Part shown: positions 1-9,254 of the stretch, piece after piece | Position numbering within the stretch: position 1 is the stretch's first letter | Layout: each line of letters begins with the position of its first letter | From: Acidobacteriota bacterium | GTDB taxonomy: Bacteria; Acidobacteriota; Terriglobia; Bryobacterales; Bryobacteraceae | DNA: 33,195 bases | Direction: 5' to 3' | Assembly (NCBI GenBank): GCA_016871055.1 | Contig: VFZW01000025.1 | Location: 1-33,195 of the forward strand | Translations under genes and position numbers: made by a program | The notes under the pieces: model-generated | Told to the model about the DNA's origin: nothing | The model's input: only the letters and a program-made list of their open reading frames with translations | The model's database searches: none

Positions 1-418
1 GTTCTGGCAGGGCGGCGTACCAGATGACGGATTCCTGGTGGCCTTCGAGGAAGGCGAAGCAGAGTGCCGCGAGCGCGGCGATGCGCCAGCCGATGACGCG
101 CCAACTGCCGAGGGCGAAGACGAGCGTGGAGCAGAGAATATCGAGGAAAAGGCTGGTGAGTCGGTAGGGCAGGGGATCGATACCGAAGAGTTGTTCGGTC
201 CAGTGCGTCAAAATGAGCGACGTGGCGCGGCAGCGGTAGAGGGCGTCGCTGAAGAGTGCCGGCCAGTTTTCGAAGGCCCCGTACTTGCTGGCGTAGTGGA
301 TCTGGACGTAGTCATCCGAGATGAAGGGCAGCGAAAGGGAGCGGGCGTAGGTCAGCAGCGACAATACGAATATTGCGCCGAGCACAAGCAACGCCTGAGT
401 ACGGATCGATTTTTTCAT
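1..418 (-). CDS. Membrane glycosyltransferase-like protein, N-terminal part (cut by left window edge)
   Basis: An open frame starts at the ATG at 418-416 and stays open to the window edge, so only the first 139 residues are visible. Residues 8-24 form a hydrophobic membrane segment, followed by an outside-facing loop with ISDDY around residues 33-37. Further hydrophobic stretches follow around residues 85-120. A membrane helix followed by an acidic DD pair is typical of dolichyl-phosphate-mannose-type (GT-C) glycosyltransferases, where the Asp is catalytic. The Shine-Dalgarno-like ACGAGG lies just before the ATG. The family call is an inference from the topology and the DD motif; the rest of the gene is outside the window. 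The overlapping plus-strand frame lacks such features and is a shadow. Confidence 0.6.
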   Translation of the reverse strand, partial: MKKSIRTQALLVLGAIFVLSLLTYARSLSLPFISDDYVQIHYASKYGAFENWPALFSDALYRCRATSLILTHWTEQLFGIDPLPYRLTSLFLDILCSTLVFALGSWRVIGWRIAALAALCFAFLEGHQESVIWYAALPE

Positions 419-568
419 CCTCGTTGTTACGAACTGCAGTGTGGGCCAAGTATATAACAACTGGCCGAGTGTCCGGCGAGTTTTGTTAAAACGGCGGCCT
501 ACCCGACCGATGAGGTAATGGAGCGGCAGAAGGTCCGCCGCACTATCTCAAGGAGCTTGTACAAAAAG

Positions 569-697
569 ATGAAGAAATTTGCGACTTTCGCGGCCACGGC
601 TTTGGTGGCGCTGTCCTTTGTTGCGGTGAACTCGTTCGCCAGCGACGACCACAAGAAGGACGATCACAAGAAGGAAGAGAAGAAGAAGCCGCACTAG
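569..697 (+). CDS. Small secreted Lys/His-rich peptide (42 aa)
   Basis: ATG at 569, preceded by an AAGGAG-type ribosome site at 550-555, TAG at 695-697. The peptide has a textbook signal sequence (MKKFATFAATALVALSFVAV, cleavage expected near NSFAS) followed by only about 18 mature residues made almost entirely of Asp, His, Lys and Glu, with two copies of DDHKK. A strong terminator follows 26 bases downstream, so this is a compact single-gene unit with its own ribosome site and terminator. No family is recognised. The His/Asp-rich tail could bind metal or act as a charged periplasmic peptide, but this is only a guess from composition. Confidence 0.6.
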   Translation: MKKFATFAATALVALSFVAVNSFASDDHKKDDHKKEEKKKPH

Positions 698-723
698 GCT
701 CTCTTCGAAAACTTACTCCACGG

Positions 724-761
724 GCAAGCCGTCCGCCTGAGCGCGGACGGCTTGCGTTTTT
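724..761 (+). terminator. Rho-independent terminator, probably used from both sides
   Basis: A perfect 13-bp stem, 724-736 pairing with 743-755, closes a 6-base loop and is followed by GTTTTT. It ends the small secreted-peptide gene. The stop codon of the convergent 643-aa gene is at 761-763, directly at the T-tract, so the same hairpin may also cover the end of that message. Confidence 0.9.
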
Positions 762-2680
762 CATTTGGCGGCGGATGGATACCAACCGCGATCCCAGGGG
801 AACGCAAACGTCGGGCGGTTGACGTAGCGGGCCATTCGAAATGACAGCTTGGCGCCGGCGCCGGGCTCGAGGCGGACGGTGACGGTGGCTGCGGCGATCT
901 TGATCGTCTGACCGTTGACGGTGACCGAATCGAAGCGGTGTTCGCCGTAGCCGCCGGCCTGGACGGCGACCTCGCGAGGCTCGATGGGGTTGGTGTTGAC
1001 GAGGGTCACCGTGGCCGAATCGGCGGCGAGTTTGTCGACGAGTGCGCCGACATCTTCCGGAAGGCCGGCGCGGCGGCGAGCGGGATCGAAGTAGCGGAAA
1101 CGGCTGTGCAGGGTCCAAACGCGGCCGTTGGCGAAGTAGCCGCCGAGGGTGAGATTCGTCAATGCGTTCGTGGTGGCGGGATTGAGGTCGAGCAAGTAGT
1201 CGGCAAGGCGGGTGTCGGCGGAGGTTTCGTCCTCGCGAATCATTTGGACTCTCTGGCGGATGTGGGCCAGGTCGGCTTGCAACGCTTTTTCCGGGAAGGT
1301 CTCGAACTTGCCTTCGAGGTAGCCCAGCCAGGCCGAGGTGCGATCGGTTTCGGCGTAGCCGCCTCGGCCGGATTCCGCGCGCAGCGTGGTGGCGACGGGG
1401 ATGCGGTCGAGGTCCTTGCGATTCATCGACCAGAGGTAGATTTCCATGAGGCGGTCGTGATGAAGGCGCGGCGTCCAGTGATACCACTCTGGCTTGCCGT
1501 CATACTTGTAGCCGCGCGGATCGCCGTACATTTGGGGTAACGTGGTCTGCCCGTTCCGCTCCTTCTTCTGGGCGTAGATGAGGTCCATCTGTTTGCGCAG
1601 CGTGTCGATGTAGGACTGGTCGCCGGTCATCAGCAGAGCGTTGCCGAAACCGGGGAAATTACCGTCGGTAAAGTAGCCGCGATGGGCGATCTGTCCGAGT
1701 TCGCCGTCGAAGATGGTGAAGTTCCAGCCGTAGGTGCCTTTCCACCATTGGCCTTTGTGTTCGCCGCCGAGTTTGCCGTCCAGGCCGATGTTGGACGGGA
1801 TCATGCCGCCGGTTTCGGCGGCGCGAGCTTTCCATGCGCCCATGTAGTCGCTGACCCACTTGTGGTATTTCTCTTCGCCGGTAAGGGCGTAGGCGTTGAT
1901 GCCGAGGATTGTGGCCGAGAGATTGAGGAAATTGTCGCCGACGCTGTCGAGATACTCGTCGCAGTGCGAGAGCATCTTTTTGTAATTGGCTTCGAGGTCG
2001 AGCATTTTGCCTCGGCCGGCGGGATTGTGGAGGAGATGAAAGCGGCCGGGGACGGGATCGCCGACCCAATCGTAGGTCGTGGCTTTGCGGAGCATGGGGC
2101 CTTGCGAGCCGGTCCACATGCTGCGAATGATTTTCTTTTCGGGATCGTAGTTGGGGGCGTCGGTATCTTCGCCGGTATACATTTTGGCGAAGCGGATGGA
2201 GCGTTGCTTCCAGTGTTCGTCGTTGGGCGTGGAGAGGCCTTGCAGGAGGAATGCGCGCATGCCTTCGCCGGTGTGGAACCAGTCGGACTGGGTGAGGAAC
2301 TCCCGGTGATAGGCGCCGTTGGCGGCGAGCGTGGTGAGTTTGGTGCGCAGTTCGTTGTACTGTTTCCAGTGGCCTTCCTGGCCTTTTTTGAACATTTCGA
2401 GGACGGCGTCGTCGCCGCCGAGCGCGTGGAGGAGCGTCCAGTTCCAATAGGTCTCGATGGCGTCGTCGGGGCCGTCGAGCGTACCCCAGCGCGGCGTGTG
2501 GAGCAGATAGCCACGTTCGTCCACGAACTTCTTGTAGAACTCGGCGACAGCGAACGAGTTGTACTTGAGCAGTTCCCGCTCCAGCACGGCCCAGGCGGGC
2601 GGAGGCATGGGCGTCTTCACGTGGACGATGGGGGATTGGGCGAACGCAGCGGAGCTGAGGAGAGCGATCAGACGAATCAT
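761..2680 (-). CDS. Large secreted protein of unknown function, possible alpha/alpha-toroid enzyme
   Basis: The gene ends with TGA at 763-761. I place the start at the ATG at 2680, giving MIRLIALLSSAAFAQ, a clean signal peptide; a GTG four codons upstream (2692) would add MLAV. About 639 residues. The mature protein is rich in Trp, Tyr and His in the pattern of repeated helical hairpins (for example GDNFLNLSATILGINAYAL and GKWKGTYGW-like stretches), as seen in alpha/alpha-toroid glycoside hydrolases and polysaccharide lyases. The last 120 residues look beta-rich (TVTLVNTNP, TVTVRLEPGAGAKLSF), like the C-terminal beta domain of such enzymes. I do not recognise a specific family and no catalytic residues can be named. 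The genes upstream on the same strand end 134 bases away, so it may have its own promoter. Confidence 0.7.
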   Translation of the reverse strand: MIRLIALLSSAAFAQSPIVHVKTPMPPPAWAVLERELLKYNSFAVAEFYKKFVDERGYLLHTPRWGTLDGPDDAIETYWNWTLLHALGGDDAVLEMFKKGQEGHWKQYNELRTKLTTLAANGAYHREFLTQSDWFHTGEGMRAFLLQGLSTPNDEHWKQRSIRFAKMYTGEDTDAPNYDPEKKIIRSMWTGSQGPMLRKATTYDWVGDPVPGRFHLLHNPAGRGKMLDLEANYKKMLSHCDEYLDSVGDNFLNLSATILGINAYALTGEEKYHKWVSDYMGAWKARAAETGGMIPSNIGLDGKLGGEHKGQWWKGTYGWNFTIFDGELGQIAHRGYFTDGNFPGFGNALLMTGDQSYIDTLRKQMDLIYAQKKERNGQTTLPQMYGDPRGYKYDGKPEWYHWTPRLHHDRLMEIYLWSMNRKDLDRIPVATTLRAESGRGGYAETDRTSAWLGYLEGKFETFPEKALQADLAHIRQRVQMIREDETSADTRLADYLLDLNPATTNALTNLTLGGYFANGRVWTLHSRFRYFDPARRRAGLPEDVGALVDKLAADSATVTLVNTNPIEPREVAVQAGGYGEHRFDSVTVNGQTIKIAAATVTVRLEPGAGAKLSFRMARYVNRPTFAFPWDRGWYPSAAK

Positions 2681-2813
2681 GACAGCCAACACGATATCAA
2701 GTTCGAGCCGATGGCGGTAGGAGCGTTCGAGACGCTTGGCCTCTTCCTCCCGCGCGTCGAATTGGAACTCTGTTTGGCGTTTGGACGGGTTTACCGCCTA
2801 GGAGCGCCGCCGG

Positions 2814-3287
2814 TCAATTCCGCGCTTCATGGCAAAACGTGCAGTCATTGGGCGCCTTCTTGGCGCGGTGACATTCCATGCACGTGCCCATCGCAGTCGA
2901 TACTTCCTTGCGGAGCGTCTCCCGCTCGGCGACCGGACCGTGGCAATCGGCGCAGGTGTTCTTCGCCTCAATGTGGGCCTTGTGCGAGAAGAACACGTAG
3001 CTTGGAATCTGATAGATCCGAATCCAGGGAACCTTTCGCTGCTGTGCGTGGAACTCCGTCAGCTTTGCGATATGCGGCGAGTCCTTCTTCACCGCCGTGT
3101 GGCAGCCCATGCACTTCGCCGTCTCCGGAATACCCATCAATTCGCCAGGATCTTTGTTCTCATGACAGAACTTACACGCCAGTTTCTGATCGCCGGCGTG
3201 GATCTTGTGGCTATACGGAATCGGCTGCCGCGGGGCGATCTGCGCCATCACGCACAGCGCGCCGATTACTAAAACCGCGTTGCGCAT
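2814..3287 (-). CDS. Pentaheme c-type cytochrome, ActA / cytochrome c3-like
   Basis: 157 residues from the ATG at 3287, which shares one base with the stop of the GMC oxidoreductase (TGATG), so translation is coupled. A longer frame upstream only overlaps that gene. Residues 1-18 are a signal peptide. Five CxxCH heme sites are visible at 38-42, 59-63, 112-116, 136-140 and 149-153. Extra histidines (27, 30, 72, 80, 102, 105) include the two SHKxH motifs that usually give the second axial ligand, so bis-His hemes are likely. The spacing and the segment around residues 87-105 resemble the pentaheme subunit of alternative complex III (ActA). As the last gene of the dehydrogenase unit it probably takes electrons from the GMC enzyme into the respiratory chain. 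The function is inferred; the heme count is seen directly. Confidence 0.85.
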   Translation of the reverse strand: MRNAVLVIGALCVMAQIAPRQPIPYSHKIHAGDQKLACKFCHENKDPGELMGIPETAKCMGCHTAVKKDSPHIAKLTEFHAQQRKVPWIRIYQIPSYVFFSHKAHIEAKNTCADCHGPVAERETLRKEVSTAMGTCMECHRAKKAPNDCTFCHEARN

Positions 3288-4870
3288 CAAACGCTGCCCT
3301 TTTTCCGCTGCGCGATCAGGTACTCGCTCGCCCGCATCGTTAGCGCCAGGATCGTCAGTGTGGGGTTCTGCGCGCCGCCCGAGGCGAAGCTCGATCCATC
3401 CAGCACAAACAAATTCTTCACGTCGTGCGCCTGGTTCCACTTATTCAGCACGCTCTTTTTCGGATCGGCGCCCATGCGGCACGTGCCGAGCTCGTGAATG
3501 CTCTCGCCCGGCGGCACCATCTCCCAGTGCTTCGCCAGCACCTCGAATCCAGCGCCCTCCATTGCCGCCGCACCTGTTTCCATCGCGTGTTTGGCCATGT
3601 TGAATTCGTTATCGGTGTACTTCTGCTCGATGTGCAGGCACGGTATGCCCCAGGCGTCTTTCAGCGCCGGATGAATGCTCACCTTGTTCTCGTAGCGCGG
3701 CAGGCCCTCGCCCATGGTGGTCATCGAGAACGCCGCACCCTGTAGATCCGCGAGTTGCTTGACGAGTTGCTCGCCATAGGCCGGAATCAGCTCGGCGTTC
3801 GGCGTGCCGCCGCTGTGGAAGTCGTAGGCGTAACCGCGGATGAAGTTCAGATCGGTGTGCTTTAGATTGGTGAACCGGGGGATGTAGCCAGCGCCGCCCA
3901 TCAACGTGCGCGGGCCTTTGCCGCCGCGCGCTTCGGGCACAATCGCGACCACGGTGTTCTTTACGTAGAACTGATCGAACAGGTAGTGACCCAGTACGCC
4001 GCTCGAATTGGCGAGCCCGTTTGGATGGATCCTCGATCGCGAGTTCAGCATCAACCGCGTCGATTCCAATGTCGACGCGCCCAACATCAGATACTTGGCC
4101 GGGACGCTGAACTCCCGCTTGCTCCGCCGGTCCAGGAAATGAACCGCGTTCACCAGGCCGGTGTTCGAATCGACGCCGATCTCGCGCACGATCGCATTCG
4201 GCACGATCGTTAGATTGCCGGTTGCCAGCGCCTCCGGCAGCAGTAAGTTCACGCTCGACGCGAGCGTACCGGTCGACCGCCGCGGCTTCGACGTCGGCAC
4301 GCCCAACTTGGCCGCCGCCGCCTTAAATCGCTCGATCGAGGTTGAGTCGCGCGAGTCGTCCAAGATCAGCTTGCCGTCGGGCATTTGCGCCCAGCCCTCG
4401 TTGCGGCCCGAGACTTTGAAGATCGGCTCGACGCGATCGTAGAACGGGGAAAGCTCGGCTAGATCCACAGGCCAGTTTTCACCGAAGCCATCGTGGTCTT
4501 TGCACTTGAACTCGTAGTTGGAGAGCCGCCACGACGCGCGTCCCCAACGCAGCGTCTTGCCACCGACCATCCGAATGCGCACCCAATAATACGGATCGTT
4601 CTCCGGATAGGAATACGGGTTTGCCTTCTCGTCGATCCACATGTTGGCGTCGAACTCGGAGGCCTGCGTGATATGCGGAAAACGGCCCGGCTTGTTGAAC
4701 CCGCGATACGGCAACTCGTAGACGGCCTTCAGGGTCTTGTGCCGGTCGAGATCCGCCATCGGGCCGGCTTCGAGCATCAGGCACTTCACGCCCGCTTTGC
4801 ACAAAATATACGCGGCCATTCCGCCCGACGCACCGGAGCCGACGATGACGACATCGTAGTCTTTCGCCAT
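3287..4870 (-). CDS. GMC family FAD-dependent oxidoreductase (gluconate/sugar dehydrogenase-type large subunit)
   Basis: 527 residues from the ATG at 4870, which overlaps the stop of the upstream subunit-3 gene by one base (TAATG). The N-terminus has the FAD-binding [11 protein letters not shown] (residues 8-17) and the ribose-binding Glu34. The C-terminal GMC signature is present: HELGTCRMG with His459, and [17 protein letters not shown] with Asn502, the expected His/Asn catalytic pair. The protein has no signal peptide of its own. In known gluconate, fructose and glucose dehydrogenases the small subunit carries the Tat signal and brings the flavoprotein along, which fits the neighbour here. 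Likely reaction: oxidation of a sugar, sugar acid or polyol in the periplasm; the substrate cannot be read from the sequence. Confidence 0.9.
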   Translation of the reverse strand: MAKDYDVVIVGSGASGGMAAYILCKAGVKCLMLEAGPMADLDRHKTLKAVYELPYRGFNKPGRFPHITQASEFDANMWIDEKANPYSYPENDPYYWVRIRMVGGKTLRWGRASWRLSNYEFKCKDHDGFGENWPVDLAELSPFYDRVEPIFKVSGRNEGWAQMPDGKLILDDSRDSTSIERFKAAAAKLGVPTSKPRRSTGTLASSVNLLLPEALATGNLTIVPNAIVREIGVDSNTGLVNAVHFLDRRSKREFSVPAKYLMLGASTLESTRLMLNSRSRIHPNGLANSSGVLGHYLFDQFYVKNTVVAIVPEARGGKGPRTLMGGAGYIPRFTNLKHTDLNFIRGYAYDFHSGGTPNAELIPAYGEQLVKQLADLQGAAFSMTTMGEGLPRYENKVSIHPALKDAWGIPCLHIEQKYTDNEFNMAKHAMETGAAAMEGAGFEVLAKHWEMVPPGESIHELGTCRMGADPKKSVLNKWNQAHDVKNLFVLDGSSFASGGAQNPTLTILALTMRASEYLIAQRKKGSV

Positions 4871-5433
4871 TAGTCGATCACCTCCCAGTAGGTGTTCACA
4901 CCCGCGCCGCGCCGGCCGCCGGAGGCCTCCGCCCAGGCACGCGAGTTCATCGACGCTCGCAGAATATCGTTCTTCGCGTCGCGCAAGAATTTCGCCAGCA
5001 AATCCTTCGGCGCCGCCCAGGTCCACTTCGCGGTCAACGGCTTCAGGTGTTCGGCCGCCTCGGCCGCGTTCGTGCTTGCGAAGGCCTTGTTGTGCAGCTG
5101 CCGCGCGTTGACGTCGAGTTGGTCGAGCCCTTGACTGTAGAGCACCTGGCGAGCGGTGGGCGATTCCGCCAACAGGAAGTCGAGAAATTCCGGCACGCCC
5201 GCTTCGTTGGCGGAAGGGCGCCCGTTCACCGCGGGCAAGATCGCGCCGCAAAGCCGCGTCAGCGTTTTGAACTGCTGTTCGCTGAAGAACTTCGGTTTTG
5301 CATCGGCGACCGCCTCATGAGTCGAGGTGTCAAGCTTGACATTGTCTTCGGTGCGAGGAGCGTTGGAAGAAGGCGGCGTCTGGGCCGCTACTCCAACGCC
5401 AATCAGACTTCCTAGAGCGCTGCGGCGTTTCAT
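4870..5433 (-). CDS. Gluconate 2-dehydrogenase subunit 3 family protein
   Basis: 187 residues, start at 5433 in an ATGA overlap with the upstream gene. The N-terminus [18 protein letters not shown] is a Tat-like signal, though with only a KRR core. The region from about residue 50 ([19 protein letters not shown]) through [14 protein letters not shown] to the C-terminus matches the subunit-3 family (PF13618), which accompanies GMC dehydrogenases, probably as an export chaperone and structural subunit. Its position directly before the GMC gene with a one-base overlap supports this. The mature protein has no heme or flavin motif, so it is unlikely to be redox active itself. Confidence 0.88.
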   Translation of the reverse strand: MKRRSALGSLIGVGVAAQTPPSSNAPRTEDNVKLDTSTHEAVADAKPKFFSEQQFKTLTRLCGAILPAVNGRPSANEAGVPEFLDFLLAESPTARQVLYSQGLDQLDVNARQLHNKAFASTNAAEAAEHLKPLTAKWTWAAPKDLLAKFLRDAKNDILRASMNSRAWAEASGGRRGAGVNTYWEVID

Positions 5434-7073
5434 TTGTTCAAGCTATCACATGGGATGCGCACGAGGACAATATCCTCCATATTCTCCGCATGGATGACAT
5501 AGAGGAATCCGCCGCGCTCGAGCAGCTGCGGGTAGTGATAGCCGCGATAACCCGGTTCTTTGCCGGCGTAGCGATAGATCGTCGGCTCGTCGCGCAGCGT
5601 ATAAATTTTGTCGAATACGATGCCGTCGTCGGAGAGCGATAGCGACAGCGGAATCCGCGTTCCATCGATGTTGGTATTGGATGCCAGCGCATAGCGCCCA
5701 TCGGATAGCCGTAGAACGTTGAACTTGGCCATCGCATCGGGGAAGTTGGTCTTTACCGGCGCCGCGAAGTTGATCGAGCGATAGAGGCGGCGGGATCGCT
5801 CTCCGTCGCGAAAGGCAGTATGAATATCGCCGTTGGCTGCCGTCCACCATTCCGGTTCATCGAGACCCTTCTGTTCGATCGCGATTGCCTTCCAATCGCC
5901 TGGCGACGTCACCCCGCCTCGCAGCATCGACACATTCATTTTGTGGTTTCGTTTCGACATCAGCCAGTCGCCGCTCGCCGTCTTGCGGGGCGGAAAATTG
6001 TTGATCGCATCGCGTGCGATTACGACCGGCGCATCGAACCGCTTGCCGTTCCACTTGTAACCCAATAAAGTGAGTCCCGGGCCGAACAGCGGCCGCACCG
6101 CTTCATCGCGCGCCGCCAGCGCGATCAGCTCGCCATCGCGCACCCAGAACCCGCGCGCGAAGGTTCGATAGCCCTCTTCGCTCGGCGTCAGCGCGCGTGC
6201 CTCCGACCAGCGCTCGCCATCCACGCTTGTCGCATAACGGACGTATTGGCCAGACTGCAAATCGCGAATCCGGTTCGTGCTCCACATCGCCCAAAACCGG
6301 CCCTTGTGCCAGGTGATGTAGGGGTGCATGTTGAAGCCCGTCTTGCCTTCGACGGCCTGGTAGATCACACGCCGCCGGCCCGGCAACTTGCCCGCGTTCC
6401 GCGCCGCGAACATGTTGGTTTCGATAAACCGGTTCGTCGCCCGCGCGACTTCTCCGGGCGCTTCTACTAACAAGGAGTGGCCGGAATTCTTGACCCAATG
6501 CAGAACGATGTTGTCCCGCTCGGGGACTCGCAGTAAAGCCCGCGATGGGCGCTCTCGGCCGCGATCTCCCCAAATCGAAAGCACCGGCAGATGTGTCTCC
6601 GCCAGTATCTTCGACCCGTCCCACTTGCGCCATGCTGTTGCGAACTCCTTCCGCTCGGCGTCGGTCAGCGTGTTCACGATCCGCTCGCGCAGCGCTTCCG
6701 CTCGGGCCGGCCGTGGTCCGGGATCGCCGCCGAACGCCTCGGTCTGTACCAGGTGATGGGTCCATCCTTCCATGGCGATCACGCCCTTCAATCCTTTCGG
6801 ATTGCGTCCGGCGATCTCGATCGCCACCATCCCGCCGATACTATGGCCGCCGATATAGAAGCTCTTTTCGTCGCGGATTTCATGCAGCACATGCGTCGCG
6901 AACGCTTCGACGGTTGGGTTCTTCATGCGCAACGGCAACTCGACCACGCGCACCTTGGCCGTCGAGCGCTTGCGAAACTCGTCGAAGACCTCGGGGCCGT
7001 TGAAGCTCCCCGGAATCAAAACCAGCGTTTGTGCATGAGACGCGACAGCGGCCAATAGCGCAAGGCGTCTCAT
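5430..7073 (-). CDS. Secreted fusion: alpha/beta hydrolase + sialidase-like beta-propeller
   Basis: 547 residues from the ATG at 7073. Residues 1-15 look like a signal peptide ending SHAQ. Residues 16-220 are an alpha/beta hydrolase: nucleophile elbow GGHSIGG with Ser78, likely Asp170 in SIWGD, and His199 in SGHSLLVEAP. Residues 235-547 resemble an exo-sialidase-type propeller: Asp-box-like motifs SVDGERW (283-289) and SDDGIVF (481-487), and the late YHYPQLL segment seen in sialidase-like proteins. The frame is open throughout with no stop at the join, so the fusion is encoded as one protein. A plausible role is removal of an acyl group and then the sugar from a glycan, but neither activity is proven. 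It begins 5 bases after guaB and overlaps the next gene by 4 bases. Confidence 0.8.
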   Translation of the reverse strand: MRRLALLAAVASHAQTLVLIPGSFNGPEVFDEFRKRSTAKVRVVELPLRMKNPTVEAFATHVLHEIRDEKSFYIGGHSIGGMVAIEIAGRNPKGLKGVIAMEGWTHHLVQTEAFGGDPGPRPARAEALRERIVNTLTDAERKEFATAWRKWDGSKILAETHLPVLSIWGDRGRERPSRALLRVPERDNIVLHWVKNSGHSLLVEAPGEVARATNRFIETNMFAARNAGKLPGRRRVIYQAVEGKTGFNMHPYITWHKGRFWAMWSTNRIRDLQSGQYVRYATSVDGERWSEARALTPSEEGYRTFARGFWVRDGELIALAARDEAVRPLFGPGLTLLGYKWNGKRFDAPVVIARDAINNFPPRKTASGDWLMSKRNHKMNVSMLRGGVTSPGDWKAIAIEQKGLDEPEWWTAANGDIHTAFRDGERSRRLYRSINFAAPVKTNFPDAMAKFNVLRLSDGRYALASNTNIDGTRIPLSLSLSDDGIVFDKIYTLRDEPTIYRYAGKEPGYRGYHYPQLLERGGFLYVIHAENMEDIVLVRIPCDSLNK

Positions 7074-7078
7074 CGTGC

Positions 7079-8551
<1,473 letters not shown>

Positions 8552-8566
8552 GGTGTGGAGGGTAGA

Positions 8567-8582
8567 GTATCATCCATGATAC
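8567..8582. promoter_or_regulatory. Inverted repeat in the guaB/efp divergent promoter region
   Basis: GTATCAT at 8567-8573 and ATGATAC at 8576-8582 form a perfect 7-bp inverted repeat with a 2-base spacer, 16 bases upstream of the guaB start. It overlaps a GATACT box that could be the guaB -10. The size fits a dimeric repressor site, but no regulator is known from this window. Confidence 0.35.
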
Positions 8583-8605
8583 GACAGGCGCGCTCGAAGG
8601 CCGTC

Positions 8606-8614
8606 TGCTAAAAT
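8606..8614 (+). promoter_or_regulatory. Putative extended -10 promoter of efp
   Basis: TGCTAAAAT is an extended -10 element (TGn followed by TAAAAT) 62 bases before the efp start. No good -35 is seen, as is common for extended -10 promoters. It would give a leader of about 55 bases containing the ribosome site CAGGAG near 8658-8664. Confidence 0.4.
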
Positions 8615-8675
8615 AGAAGCGAATCCCTCCCCTGGTGTTCCGAATCTTCCCCCTCAACAGGAGTCTTTTCTTCGC

Positions 8676-9233
8676 ATGATCAACGCGACCTCTTTGCGCC
8701 CTGGCATGGTGATCAAGTTCAACAACGAACTGCACAGCATCTTCACGTTCGTTCACCGCACGCCCGGCAACCTGCGCGCTTTCGTTCAGGTGAAGATGCG
8801 CAACCTGAAGAACGGATCGATGTTCGAGCACCGGTTCGCTTCCGAAGACCGCGTGGAGAAGGTGATGCTCGACGAGGTGGAAGTGGAGTTCCTCTACAAA
8901 GAGGTCGATACCTACCACTTCATGAACACCGAGACGTATGAGCAGTACGAGTTCACGGACGAAATCCTCGGCGACGCGGCGCAGTATCTCACGCCGAATC
9001 TCAAGGTAAAAGTCGAGTTCTTCGAAGAGAAGCCGATCGGCGTCGAGCTTCCCGCGGCGGTCGAAATGAAGGTCATCGAAACCGAACCCGGTCTGAAGGG
9101 CGCGACCGTTTCCAATGTCGGCAAACCGGCGAAGATGGAAAGCGGCCTCGTTGTTCAGGTTCCCGCCTTCATCGGCGAAGGCGAAGTGATTCGCGTTTCG
9201 ACCTCGACCGGCGAGTATTTGGAACGCGCGTAA
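8676..9233 (+). CDS. efp: Translation elongation factor P
   Basis: 185 residues, the usual EF-P length with three beta-barrel domains. It binds ribosomes stalled at polyproline stretches and promotes peptide bond formation. The N-terminal KOW-like domain (MINATSLRPGMVIKFNNELH), the central OB domain and the C-terminal GEVIRVSTSTGEYLERA are all typical. The loop that normally carries the modified Lys or Arg reads TPGNLRAF, which puts Asn32 at the tip where Bacillus has Lys32 and Pseudomonas Arg32. Asn cannot be beta-lysylated or rhamnosylated, so this EF-P probably works unmodified or in another way. An AGGAG ribosome site lies before the ATG. The gene stands alone, divergent from guaB. Confidence 0.96.
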   Translation: MINATSLRPGMVIKFNNELHSIFTFVHRTPGNLRAFVQVKMRNLKNGSMFEHRFASEDRVEKVMLDEVEVEFLYKEVDTYHFMNTETYEQYEFTDEILGDAAQYLTPNLKVKVEFFEEKPIGVELPAAVEMKVIETEPGLKGATVSNVGKPAKMESGLVVQVPAFIGEGEVIRVSTSTGEYLERA

Positions 9234-9254
9234 AGGCGGACAACGCTCCGCCGC

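Noticed and set aside
38-457. Plus-strand open frame of 139 codons at the left edge
   Set aside because: The minus strand encodes a membrane glycosyltransferase-like protein with a signal-anchor and DD motif over the same bases; the plus frame has no family features.
543-1487. Minus-strand frame rich in Arg and Pro
   Set aside because: It is a frame-shifted shadow of the 643-aa secreted protein, with the Arg/Pro bias typical of a wrong frame in high-GC DNA.
1682-3343. Plus-strand frame of 553 codons
   Set aside because: It lies antisense to two well-supported genes and spans the gap between them; composition is that of an antisense shadow.
9234-9252. Hairpin GGCGGA/TCCGCC between efp and the thiE-like gene, as a terminator
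   Set aside because: Only a 6-bp stem, no T-tract. It may contribute to transcript ends but does not meet terminator criteria.
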